Of a DNA stretch of 14,685 bases, positions 1 through 6,383 are shown piece after piece. The stretch is from assembly GCA_022614795.1 (NCBI GenBank), contig JAKEHX010000200.1:1-14685 (forward strand). Direction: 5' to 3'. The notes beneath the pieces are model-generated. The model had not been told where the DNA came from, ran no database searches, and worked only from the letters and a program-made list of their open reading frames with translations. The position numbers were made by a program, and so were the translations under genes. Origin of the DNA: Planctomycetaceae bacterium. Lineage in GTDB: Bacteria; Planctomycetota; Planctomycetia; Pirellulales; Pirellulaceae. The first letter of the stretch is position 1. Each line of letters starts with the position of its first letter.

Positions 1-1
1 C

Positions 2-793
2 CACTTTTACAGAGCGAGGGTTGCACTATCATTCAGCCCATTTCTTTTGCTGGACAGCTGCTGGTGCAAAGGCCACGACAAGACTGACAGTCCATTCTCT
101 GAATTCCGAACTATTGATTCGCAAGACTTGATCCGAGCACATGATTCGGTTCAGGCCAATCGGCTACCGGAAGAATTCAAGAATAGAGTAAACCGCCTCC
201 GCAAGCTGCGGAACTCAATCTTTCATACCGTTGACAAACGCCTGCAACTAGCGGCGACAGACGTACTCTTTGCAATCTTGGACGCAGTTCACAATCTTGT
301 AGGCCCGCGCGGATGGCCGAAGATTCGGCGTGATTTTTACACCAAGTCCCCGACGTACCTGGCATATCCCGATTCTGAAGAATGGCAAGACGGAGTTTTG
401 GCTCAGGAAGTGGCATTGATCGTGGATTTATTCCCACCGTCAGACGTTTATCGGTTCTTGGGACTCAATAAGAGACAGAGGCGATACCTTTGCTACTTCT
501 GTCACCGAAGCTGCCTGGACTTTCACAACCCACTGGAGTGCCGGTTTTCGGTGTTGCGGCCAAATACCTCCACTTCAACTAAGGTGCATTGCGTTGTTTG
601 CAATGAGGCGAGAGACGTCCGTCGTGTGTCTTGTGCATCTGCTGGTTGCAAAGGCACTGTGATCGACGCCGAGGACGACGTGTGCCTCACCTGCTTCAAG
701 GATCAGAGTCCCGTGGAGTTGCTGCACCTATCCAAACTGCGTCCCCGGAAACGCGCAAAGGCACTTGCATCAGCAGCCGAAGGAGCGAACTGA
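2..793 (+). CDS. HEPN-like protein with C-terminal zinc-ribbon-like modules, 5' truncated
   Basis: The frame is open from the left edge of the window, so the true start is probably upstream; the first start-like codon inside is TTG at 47. Numbering from that TTG, residues 46-85 form a helical stretch containing RNSIFH at 55-60, an R-x4-H motif of the type that forms the RNase site of HEPN domains. The C-terminal half is cysteine-rich: C149, C152, C156, C165, then C182, C185, C196, C201, C213 and C216, several as CxxC pairs, which suggests two zinc-ribbon-like modules. The tail is basic (LRPRKRAKAL). GC is lower than in the genes further right, fitting an accessory or transferred gene. It converges on the YwgA-like/HD operon. 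I do not recognise the family. The HEPN assignment rests on one motif plus helical context, so RNase activity is only an inference. Confidence 0.6.
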   Translation, partial: HFYRARVALSFSPFLLLDSCWCKGHDKTDSPFSEFRTIDSQDLIRAHDSVQANRLPEEFKNRVNRLRKLRNSIFHTVDKRLQLAATDVLFAILDAVHNLVGPRGWPKIRRDFYTKSPTYLAYPDSEEWQDGVLAQEVALIVDLFPPSDVYRFLGLNKRQRRYLCYFCHRSCLDFHNPLECRFSVLRPNTSTSTKVHCVVCNEARDVRRVSCASAGCKGTVIDAEDDVCLTCFKDQSPVELLHLSKLRPRKRAKALASAAEGAN

Positions 794-881
794 CAGCTTT
801 TTCATCCCGACGGGTGCTTGTATGACGGCGGTAACCGAATACCGGAGAAGTGGCGTAAACTGAACTCGTGAAATTGCGAGG

Positions 882-1439
882 TCACCCTCGGACGAGGCTC
901 AAGGACTTCAGCCACTGTATGGCCTCGGCAATTTGCTCGGGAGACACCTGCCAGCCAAAGCTCTGGCATAATTGCAGCAGCTGATCGTCGGTAATCGGCT
1001 CTTTGGCTCGATGCACGAGGTAGTACGCTTTTGCAGCAATGGAGAGCTTCAAGTAGTCGCTCGGGTCTGCGTTGTCCAGTCGCTCGACGGCATGTTGAAT
1101 CGTTTCCCACACCTTGTGCCGAAGGCGCGATTTCTCTTCCGCGATTCTCATTCCGTCCGGGGTCAGGGCGTAGTCGTAGCGGGCGAATTCAAAGCCGCGC
1201 GGGTCCACGTGTCCACCGCCCGCCTTGCGCTGCTCGAGGAACCCAAGTCCGCGCAGCTCCTCAACGGCTGCGGTGACCTTAGGCGAGTAGGGGCCATAAT
1301 AGTGGGCACGATAGCCAAGGTCCTCATGCATCTCTGTGAGCACGCCCGCGAAGTACACGAACTTCTGCAGCTTCGTCCGACCTTCAATTCGGCCACCCGC
1401 CGCATATAGAACCAAGTGAACGAAATCGTAGGTTTTCAT
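882..1439 (-). CDS. YwgA/Panacea-like protein (winged-helix-like), 185 aa
   Basis: The N-terminal 60 residues carry the pattern of the YwgA and Panacea (DUF4065) families: GRTKLQKFVYFA, then HYYGPYSPKV and a helix with VEELRGLGFLEQ. The rest is helical and ends in a second small winged-helix-like segment. YwgA has no established function; Panacea domains are known as antitoxin or interaction modules. I chose the ATG at 1439 because it begins the conserved KTYDFVHLVLYAAGGRIEGR segment, has a strong GGAGGA ribosome site at 1447-1452, and overlaps the HD gene's stop by four bases (ATGA), which implies translational coupling. An in-frame start at 1541 would add 34 low-complexity residues inside the HD gene and is unlikely. 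From memory, ywgA also lies beside the HD gene ywfO in Bacillus subtilis, so the pairing may be conserved. A regulator or partner of the HD enzyme is the likeliest role. Confidence 0.75.
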   Translation of the reverse strand: MKTYDFVHLVLYAAGGRIEGRTKLQKFVYFAGVLTEMHEDLGYRAHYYGPYSPKVTAAVEELRGLGFLEQRKAGGGHVDPRGFEFARYDYALTPDGMRIAEEKSRLRHKVWETIQHAVERLDNADPSDYLKLSIAAKAYYLVHRAKEPITDDQLLQLCQSFGWQVSPEQIAEAIQWLKSLSLVRG

Positions 1440-2818
1440 GGCGCCGTCCTCCGATGCTCCAGGCAAAGTCGCGTGATGATGTCCCGGATGGGAATCCTCC
1501 AGCTTTCCCGCAGCGAATCCCGTGCCTCGCGCAACGGCCATTCAATAGGGGCATAGACCTCGACGAAATTGTCGGCGAAGGCGGCGTTGATGGAAGCGAA
1601 CAGCTTTGACTCGTCACTAAAGTACCGCGGTGTGTTGCCGCGCCTGACGAGAATCTCAGCTTCATCGTTAAGTGCCGACTCGCGCACCGACTTGACTCCA
1701 AAAGCATGGGCGATGACGAAGTGCGCCGCAACGTGTGTGCCAAGTTGTTCGGCCAGGTAGGCGGCGACCTCCGACTCGATCTTGTCTCGTAGCACATCAC
1801 TCGTTGCCTTAGGAAGCTCCTTGAGCGATTCGCGAATCCGCGCATCGCAATCCTCAATGCGATCGGAATAGACCTGCTTGAGGAGACGACGCGAGCGAAG
1901 CCGTTGCAATAGCTCCCCCGACTGAGTGCCGGGCGGTGGCGCGTGCTGGGGACAGAATGTTTCCAGAAACCTTGCGTCATCCCACTTCTGATAGTTGCGG
2001 ATGAACGCCTCGGTATTGTCGAAGCGATAGAGGCGTTCAAGCTCCGCGAGCCCGTCCGCCTCGATTCCAAGCCGGATGGCTCGACCGATCATTTGGTCAG
2101 TGATGACGCGCACGCGATGCCGATAGACGTTCGTGGTCATGTAGTACTTGGCGAGCACGAACTGCTCGACGGCATGCACTCCATCCGGATCGATCATCAG
2201 CTCTTCCTGACCGGCATTGCCAACTGCCAGCAGCGACCGCTGCAATTGCTGTGGATCGAAGATTCCGTATTCGACACCGCAAAATTTGCTATCCCGCAGC
2301 AAGTAGTCCTGCTTGTCGGCGTCCAGTGGTCCTGAAATGACTTGCTTGAGCAATGGTCGACCGAATCCATCAGCCAGCAACTTAACCACGGCGTCACGCT
2401 GTTCATTGGTGAGCAGTCGAGCAATTTCCGGATCGCCCTCAATGATCTTTGCGGTGACCAACTCGTGGATTTTCTCCAACTTCTGCCCCGCTGGGAGTTT
2501 GGAGCGATCGGCAAATCGACTAAGGGAAACCTCGGAAACGTGGCTGAAGGGTCCATGGCCAACGTCGTGGAGCAAGGCGGCGTGTTGTACCAGTCGTTTT
2601 TCCTCGCTTGTGAGTCTCAGTGGATCGGCCATCAACCCCGCAACGTGCGCCACGCCGAGCGTATGGTCAAATCGCGTGTGGACAGCTCCTGGATACACCA
2701 AGCTTGCTAATGCGAGCTGCCGAATTCCGCGAAGTCGCTGGAGCGCGGACGAATTCACCAGTCCCTGGCACTCGTCAGGCAAGTTGACGAAGTTGTGGAT
2801 CGGGTCGCGAATTCGCAT
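1436..2818 (-). CDS. HD-domain phosphohydrolase, COG1078/YwfO type (dNTPase-like), 460 aa
   Basis: The protein opens with MRIRDPIHNFVNL, the usual start of COG1078 HD proteins. Metal-binding HD motifs are complete: H52 in RFDHTLGVAH, H84-D85 in LLHDVGHGPFSH with further His at 88 and 93, and the family signature LDADKQDYLLRDS around 165-177, which supplies the last Asp ligand. Length matches the family. Relatives include the SAMHD1-like dNTP triphosphohydrolases and the Enterococcus and Bacillus enzymes, so hydrolysis of dNTPs is probable, but substrate cannot be read from sequence. It is the first gene of a two-gene operon with the YwgA-like gene, with an ATGA overlap at its stop. No strong ribosome site is visible before the ATG at 2818; the start is set by homology. 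The lower-GC setting and the HEPN-like neighbour leave room for a defence role, which remains speculation. Confidence 0.9.
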   Translation of the reverse strand: MRIRDPIHNFVNLPDECQGLVNSSALQRLRGIRQLALASLVYPGAVHTRFDHTLGVAHVAGLMADPLRLTSEEKRLVQHAALLHDVGHGPFSHVSEVSLSRFADRSKLPAGQKLEKIHELVTAKIIEGDPEIARLLTNEQRDAVVKLLADGFGRPLLKQVISGPLDADKQDYLLRDSKFCGVEYGIFDPQQLQRSLLAVGNAGQEELMIDPDGVHAVEQFVLAKYYMTTNVYRHRVRVITDQMIGRAIRLGIEADGLAELERLYRFDNTEAFIRNYQKWDDARFLETFCPQHAPPPGTQSGELLQRLRSRRLLKQVYSDRIEDCDARIRESLKELPKATSDVLRDKIESEVAAYLAEQLGTHVAAHFVIAHAFGVKSVRESALNDEAEILVRRGNTPRYFSDESKLFASINAAFADNFVEVYAPIEWPLREARDSLRESWRIPIRDIITRLCLEHRRTAP

Positions 2819-2900
2819 GGCCAGTCAATTCGCTTGGCAGTGTACACATGCGCACACAGCGCAGCAAGGGAGGAATCCTCCGATTCTTGTGCAAAGTGCC

Positions 2901-2949
2901 GTGACCCACCCGGCCTGCGGCCGCCCTCTCCCAAAGGGCGAGGGGTCAC
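2901..2949. repeat. Palindromic intergenic element, CCCTCTCCC/GGGCGAGGG type
   Basis: Outer arms GTGACCC (2901) and GGGGTCAC (ending 2949) enclose a small hairpin (CGGCC/GGCCG) and a second hairpin, CCCTCTCCC (2924-2932), loop AAA, GGGCGAGGG (2936-2944), with one mismatch. A second copy of the latter hairpin with loop AGT lies at 3433-3453. It lies upstream of the HD gene in a gap without a supported gene and looks like a dispersed repeat. Confidence 0.6.
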
Positions 2950-3039
2950 CCGGATTCGGCTGCGTTTTCTGCCTTGGCGACGGGTGGGACAGTGCGTATC
3001 ATTCCCTCCCGCGCGGCGGTCAGCCGGGAGCGGCACTGA

Positions 3040-3063
3040 CTGAATTCTCACGAATTCAGCTAC
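3040..3063. repeat. Inverse REP-like half element ending in CTAC
   Basis: The stem CTGAATTC (3040-3047), loop TCAC (3048-3051) and stem GAATTCAG (3052-3059) are followed directly by CTAC (3060-3063). The design equals the right-hand halves of the elements at 11083, 12995 and 14607, but with an AATT core in both arms, so base pairing is kept. A perfect 10-bp palindrome, GCGAATTCGC, follows at 3064-3073. Confidence 0.6.
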
Positions 3064-3104
3064 GCGAATTCGCCGGGCGCTCGCAGAAAACCAATCAATT
3101 GGTG

Positions 3105-3113
3105 TGCTAGACT
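3105..3113 (+). promoter_or_regulatory. Extended -10 promoter candidate (TGC-TAGACT)
   Basis: TGC followed by TAGACT (3108-3113) is a good extended -10 element; no -35 hexamer stands out at the normal spacing. An inverted repeat CCAAT-CA-ATTGG (3091-3102) lies just upstream, where an operator could sit. A similar CTAGA-A/C/G-T word precedes the small ORF at 3586 and the glycosyltransferase at 9797. Transcription would start near 3120 and run into the candidate structured RNA. Confidence 0.4.
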
Positions 3114-3119
3114 GTCCGA

Positions 3120-3369
3120 TATAGTTAGCGGCCTCGTGCTTCACGGAGGGTAGGCAGGGAAGTTCAAACGCGACAGCGAAACAACCTTCGGCAGACATTC
3201 CGACTGCTGGACCAACCTTTCCGGGATGGCCCGCCTCACCAAACGGTATGTGCAGTAGCACGCCGGAGACGCGCCACTCTCCCAGCGACTCCACACGTCG
3301 CAATCCGCCGAAGGTCTTTAACACGCCCAGGCCCCGACGCACGACGCGGCGGGGCCTGGATTGTTTCTT
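3120..3369 (+). ncRNA. Candidate structured non-coding RNA, about 250 nt, family not recognised
   Basis: This stretch has no supported ORF but is framed by an extended -10 (3105-3113) and a strong GC hairpin followed by a T-rich run (3327-3369). Inside, ACCTTCGGC (3184-3192) is perfectly complementary to GCCGAAGGT (3307-3315), giving a 9-bp long-range stem. That stem encloses local helices, including GCGAC/GTCGC near 3284-3301 and ACTGC/GCAGT around 3203-3257. I looked for hallmarks of tmRNA, RNase P RNA, SRP RNA and 6S RNA and could not assign it to any of them; 6S-like RNA remains possible because its sequence is poorly conserved. The RNA could also be a long leader of the downstream gene. 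Confidence 0.3.
3327..3369 (+). terminator. Terminator-like hairpin
   Basis: CCAGGCCCCG (3327-3336) and CGGGGCCTGG (3350-3359) are perfect 10-bp inverted arms with a 13-nt loop, followed by ATTGTTTCTT. The T run is interrupted, so this is a weaker intrinsic terminator than the one at 13081. Confidence 0.45.
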
Positions 3370-3486
3370 GGGTTCAGGGTTCAGGGTTCGGGGTTCAGCG
3401 GTCGGGGTTCAGAGGTCAGACCCTCACCCTAGCCCTCTCCCAGTGGGCGAGGGTAGACGGAGGTCGGAGGTCGGAGGTCGGAGGTC
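3370..3486. repeat. Short tandem repeats (GGGTTCA-type and GGAGGTC x4) around a palindrome
   Basis: Degenerate repeats of a GGGTTCA/GGTTCAG word run from about 3370 to 3415. The hairpin CCCTCTCCC, AGT, GGGCGAGGG occupies 3433-3453, and four perfect GGAGGTC units fill 3459-3486. The short spacer-free units exclude a CRISPR. Reading frames through it give low-complexity peptides that are not genes. Confidence 0.75.
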
Positions 3487-3523
3487 GGAAAAGTTGTTCT
3501 TGGCCGGCGGGTTTTCTTGTGCG

Positions 3524-3532
3524 TGCTAGAGT
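3524..3532 (+). promoter_or_regulatory. Extended -10 promoter candidate (TGC-TAGAGT)
   Basis: TGC then TAGAGT (3527-3532) resembles the element at 3105-3113. It sits 54 bases before the ATG of the small ORF at 3586, a sensible leader length. No clear -35 is present. Confidence 0.35.
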
Positions 3533-3585
3533 TGAGTGCGCCCGCAATCGCGCGGCGCATCGGCCTGCAAGCGTGCGATACAACC

Positions 3586-3789
3586 ATGTCGGCCAGCAAC
3601 GTCCGCCTGATTGCGATCCTGTGCGCCAGCCTCGCGGCCGGATATGCCGGGGATGAGGCCTATAACGTGTGGTGGGCTTCCCCCACACCCAGACCGGCTG
3701 CCGAAGTTGTTGTGCCGGAAGCCCTTGTGCCTGAAGAGACATCCGAGGCGAAGCTGGCGCTTGCCGAGCCATTGCAAAAGGCGAAATGA
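3586..3789 (+). CDS. Small hypothetical protein with N-terminal signal/anchor segment, 67 aa
   Basis: The ORF starts with a few polar residues, then a hydrophobic segment (VRLIAILCASLAAGYAG) long enough for a signal peptide or membrane anchor. A proline- and glutamate-rich tail follows, with no conserved motif that I recognise. An extended -10 lies upstream at 3524-3532, but there is no clear Shine-Dalgarno before ATG 3586. The frame extends back to 3517; those 23 extra residues look non-biological and overlap the promoter candidate. It ends close to a palindromic element and converges with the STAS gene. Small anchored proteins of this sort are common in planctomycetes, but this could also be a chance ORF. 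Confidence 0.4.
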   Translation: MSASNVRLIAILCASLAAGYAGDEAYNVWWASPTPRPAAEVVVPEALVPEETSEAKLALAEPLQKAK

Positions 3790-3811
3790 CGATTCGGTGT
3801 TGTTTGCAGAT

Positions 3812-3860
3812 GGTGCATTTCGCTGCGCTCATGCACCCTACGAAGGCACCCTACGCCTAC
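3812..3860. repeat. Inverse REP-like element, GGTGCAT/ATGCACC hairpin followed by CTAC
   Basis: GGTGCAT (3812-3818) pairs with ATGCACC (3831-3837) across a 12-nt loop and is followed by CTAC (3838-3841), with further CTAC copies at 3851 and 3857. Read on the minus strand it is a GTAG-footed hairpin. The last CTA (3857-3859) is also the TAG stop of the STAS gene, so the element abuts or supplies that gene's 3' end. Confidence 0.5.
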
Positions 3861-4240
3861 GCTGGCGTTTGGCCCACGGATTTGAGCGCTTCGTCGCGCG
3901 AGTCGAAGACGCCCCAGAGTGTGTCGAAGCGGGCCGCATGCAGCACTTCGCGGCCGATCTTCGAGCAGTTGCAGGTCGCCAGGCTGCCCCCCTTGGCCTT
4001 GGCCCGCTTCCACATTTGCACCATCCATTCGAGCACCGTCGAGCCGAAGTAGGGGATTTCCCCCAGGTCTACGATGACGTGCTTCACGCCGGGAGCGTCG
4101 ATTTCGTGCTGGACGGCCTGCCATTCGGCGACCAGGTCGGCCTCGGTAAAGCTCGCGAAGGTGAACAGCGGGGCCACGACGACCGCTTCTCCCTGCTTGT
4201 CGATCCGCACGAACTTGCCGGATCCGGGTGCTGAGCTCAT
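3857..4240 (-). CDS. STAS-domain protein, anti-sigma factor antagonist-like, 127 aa
   Basis: One STAS domain spans the protein: a variable N-terminal strand region, HVIVDLGEIPYFGSTVLEWM at 54-73, the helix WKRAKAKGG, and the C-terminal REVLHAARFDTLWGVFDSRDEAL. S67-T68 occupy the place of the Asp/Ser-Ser phosphorylation loop of SpoIIAA/RsbV, so Thr68 or Ser67 is the candidate site for an RsbW-type kinase. ATG 4240 was chosen because it overlaps the upstream gene's stop as ATGA (4237-4240) and has a strong GGGGGAGG site at 4248-4255; the in-frame start at 4276 would add 12 residues inside the upstream gene. Coupling to a receiver-HATPase protein points to the classic STAS/kinase partner pair of partner-switching systems. 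No PP2C phosphatase or sigma factor is encoded in this window. Confidence 0.85.
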   Translation of the reverse strand: MSSAPGSGKFVRIDKQGEAVVVAPLFTFASFTEADLVAEWQAVQHEIDAPGVKHVIVDLGEIPYFGSTVLEWMVQMWKRAKAKGGSLATCNCSKIGREVLHAARFDTLWGVFDSRDEALKSVGQTPA

Positions 4241-5151
4241 GATGCGACCTCCCCCGCGGGGCACGGCGCCGGGCACTTCTTGACCATCGTCACCTGGTTG
4301 CCCGTGCTATTGAACGAAACCTCGTCCATAAAGGTTCGCATGAGGAGCAGCCCGCGGCCGCTCACTTTCTCCAAATTCTCGGGATCGGTCGGGTCGGGCA
4401 GCTTGGTGGGGTCGAAACCTGGTCCCTGATCGCGGACGACGAACGTCCCCGTGTCGTCGGCAATTCGCACAGTAACATTCAGCCGCCGGCTGGCGTAAGG
4501 CTCGCGGCTGGCGCGGTCGGCGACCAGCTTCTGATATTCCTCGGCATCCCCCTCGCGCTGCTCGCTGGTCAGCTCCAGGTTGCCGTGGAACATGCCGTTG
4601 CGGAGGGCCTCTTCCAGGGCGATGCAGACGCGGATCACGCTCGATTCGTCGCAGACGCCGGCGCTGGTGACCAGGCTCTGCACGTAGCCGATCAGCGACG
4701 GGATCATCTCGGGATCGTTGTCCATGCGGAACTGGAATTCGCTCCGCGTCAGGCAGTCCATGAGCCGCTCGTGCGAGTGCTTGCTGCGAAAGAGGTCGAG
4801 CACGTCGTGGATCGTCTCGAGCAGGTAGGTGTGCAGGGCGGTCTTGGGCACATAGCTAGCCGCGCCCGCCTTGAGGGCCTGGACCGCGGTTTCCTCGGTT
4901 CCCTTGCCCGTCATCAGGACCACGGGAATCCGCGGGAATCGTTCGACGATCTGTTGCACGAGCTCCAGGCCGGTCATGCCCGGCATCACCAGGTCGGTGA
5001 CGACGATCGCCGGCCAGACCTCCTCGATTTTGGTCAGGGCTTCGGTTCCGCTCGCCGCGAATTCGACGCGCAAGTCCTCGGCCTTGGAGAGCAGGCCCCC
5101 TACGAGTTTGCGATCGACCGCCGCGTCATCGACCACCAGCACCGTTGGCAT
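4237..5151 (-). CDS. Response regulator fused to RsbW-like HATPase, 304 aa (second of a tandem pair)
   Basis: Residues 1-120 form a complete receiver: acidic pair D8-D9, phospho-acceptor D53 (VVTDLVMPG), T81 and K103. A linker leads to an HATPase_c_2 domain of the anti-sigma kinase type: N box around EEALRNGMFHGN (180-191), G1 box DQGPGF (241-246), G2 box SGRGLLLMR (264-272). There is no HisKA, so it is an RsbW-type serine/threonine kinase or anti-sigma-like module controlled by its receiver. Start ATG 5151 has GAGGA about 8 bases upstream. The gene is 94 bases downstream of its paralogue and overlaps the STAS gene by four bases. The inferred job is to bind or phosphorylate the STAS protein in a way set by receiver phosphorylation, probably by the upstream hybrid kinase. 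Confidence 0.88.
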   Translation of the reverse strand: MPTVLVVDDAAVDRKLVGGLLSKAEDLRVEFAASGTEALTKIEEVWPAIVVTDLVMPGMTGLELVQQIVERFPRIPVVLMTGKGTEETAVQALKAGAASYVPKTALHTYLLETIHDVLDLFRSKHSHERLMDCLTRSEFQFRMDNDPEMIPSLIGYVQSLVTSAGVCDESSVIRVCIALEEALRNGMFHGNLELTSEQREGDAEEYQKLVADRASREPYASRRLNVTVRIADDTGTFVVRDQGPGFDPTKLPDPTDPENLEKVSGRGLLLMRTFMDEVSFNSTGNQVTMVKKCPAPCPAGEVAS

Positions 5152-5245
5152 CGCCGATTTCCTCTTGATGTCTGTTCCGCTTGCCTGGCCCGCTCGCTTG
5201 GGATCTCTTGCTCGCCCACCTGATGTCGCCGCGTGGACGCGGCGG

Positions 5246-6154
5246 CTAAACGGCCGACTCCCGCCCCTTGATCATCGTCACTTCGTTCCCGCCGGCGCTA
5301 TAGGTCACTTCGTCCATGAACGCCCGCATCAGCACCAGGCCCCGCCCCACTTCGGGATCGAGCGAGCCCGGCTGGCCGGGCGGGGGCAGCGACGCCGGAT
5401 CGAATCCCGGCCCTTGATCGCGAATCACGAACTTCGCCTGGCCGGTGTCGAGCGTCACATCGACAAAGACCTTGCGGTCGCCATAGGGCTTCTGGCTGCG
5501 GCGTTTGAGGAAGAGGTCCTCGCCGCCCCCTTCCACGAGCGAGACGCGGGCCGCCTGCATCTCCTGGAAGGAAATTTCAAGATTGCCGCGATAGACGGCA
5601 TTGAGCAGGGCTTCCTTCAGGGCCGCTCCCACGCGGAACCGGCCTGTCGCGTCGGTCAGCTTCATGCCCGCCACCATCTGCTGCACTAAGTCGACCAGGG
5701 GATCGATCAACGCCGGGTCGCTGTCCAGCTCGAAAGCGAACGTGCACTTGCTCATGCACGAGATCAGCCGGTCGTAAGTGCGGTCGGCCTTCGACATGGC
5801 GAGGGCCTCGTCCACCGCCTCCAAGAGGCGATCGCCCAGGTGCGGCTTGGGGACGTAGCCGGAGGCGCCGCGTTGGAGTGCCTCGACGGCCAGGGCCTCG
5901 CTGCCATGCCCGGTCATCAGGATGATGGGGACATTCGGATGATGCATCCGCACGGCCGCCACCAGCTCCAGCCCGTTGCGGTTGGGCATTTGGAGATCGG
6001 TGACGATGAGGTCGGGCGGGGCCTGGCGCATTTGCGAGAGGGCCTGCGACCCGTCTTCGGCAAAATCGACCTGATAGCGGCCGGCCTTGGAAAGCAGCCC
6101 TCCCACAAACCGGCGGTCCACCGCCGAATCATCGACGACCAGGACGCGGGGCAT
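5246..6154 (-). CDS. Response regulator fused to RsbW-like HATPase, 302 aa (first of a tandem pair)
   Basis: It has the same architecture as the next gene and clear paralogy with it (VLVVDD, VDR, VGGLLSKA, TDLQMP, DQGPGFDP and FMDEV recur in register). The receiver residues are D8-D9, D53, T81 and K103. The HATPase N box is KEALLNAVYRGN (180-191), G1 DQGPGF (246-251) and G2 VGRGLVLMR (269-277). ATG 6154 was chosen over the upstream in-frame start at 6214 because the receiver begins at once and AGGAG lies six bases before it. The middle of the ATPase domain differs from its partner: residues 198-222 carry a distinct insert (ARVSLVEGGGEDLF). That fits divergence of target or input after duplication. 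A 229-base gap with a large inverted repeat separates it from the hybrid kinase. Confidence 0.88.
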   Translation of the reverse strand: MPRVLVVDDSAVDRRFVGGLLSKAGRYQVDFAEDGSQALSQMRQAPPDLIVTDLQMPNRNGLELVAAVRMHHPNVPIILMTGHGSEALAVEALQRGASGYVPKPHLGDRLLEAVDEALAMSKADRTYDRLISCMSKCTFAFELDSDPALIDPLVDLVQQMVAGMKLTDATGRFRVGAALKEALLNAVYRGNLEISFQEMQAARVSLVEGGGEDLFLKRRSQKPYGDRKVFVDVTLDTGQAKFVIRDQGPGFDPASLPPPGQPGSLDPEVGRGLVLMRAFMDEVTYSAGGNEVTMIKGRESAV

Positions 6155-6189
6155 GGCGGACTCCTGCGAGAGAGGAGAAATCGGCAGAC

Positions 6190-6380
6190 AAGAAGCACCA
6201 CCTAAAAGCACCAAATCACAAGCACCAAATCACAAACAAATTCAAAACTCCAAATACGAATGTTCAAAACCGGCATGCACGTCCTTCACCGCAGCGTGCC
6301 GCTGTTGGCGGCCGAGTTTCGATCATTGGGATTTGAAACATTTGAATTTGTTTGTTATTTGGTACTTGATGCTTGGTCAT
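6190..6380. repeat. Large A/T-rich imperfect inverted repeat
   Basis: The 23-nt arm at 6224-6246 (built on CAAAT and CAAACAAATTCAAA words) is complementary to 6341-6363 at 22 of 23 positions, and weaker pairing extends outward and inward. The spacer holds a GC-rich stretch. Its A/T-rich words contrast sharply with the flanking high-GC genes. It lies between the hybrid kinase and the first receiver-HATPase gene, where on transcription it could form a hairpin that attenuates or protects the message. Confidence 0.8.
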
Positions 6381-6383
6381 TCG

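Noticed and set aside
793..882. HEPN-like gene and YwgA/Panacea-like gene as a toxin-antitoxin operon
   Set aside because: The two genes converge on opposite strands, unlike Panacea-type operons, and the YwgA-like gene is coupled to the HD gene instead.
1440..1541. Longer start for the YwgA-like protein
   Set aside because: The extra 34 residues lie within the HD coding sequence and lack family similarity; ATG 1439 has a strong ribosome site.
2313..3110. 265-codon plus-strand frame opposite the HD gene
   Set aside because: The HD gene has all catalytic motifs; the opposite frame is low in complexity and ends in repeat DNA.
3459..3486. CRISPR-like repetition
   Set aside because: The units are 7 bp with no spacers; this is a simple tandem repeat.
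3248..3529. 93-codon frame through the tandem repeats
   Set aside because: It translates GGAGGTC and palindrome repeats into Arg/Ser/Pro-rich sequence, with no ribosome site; a typical false gene.
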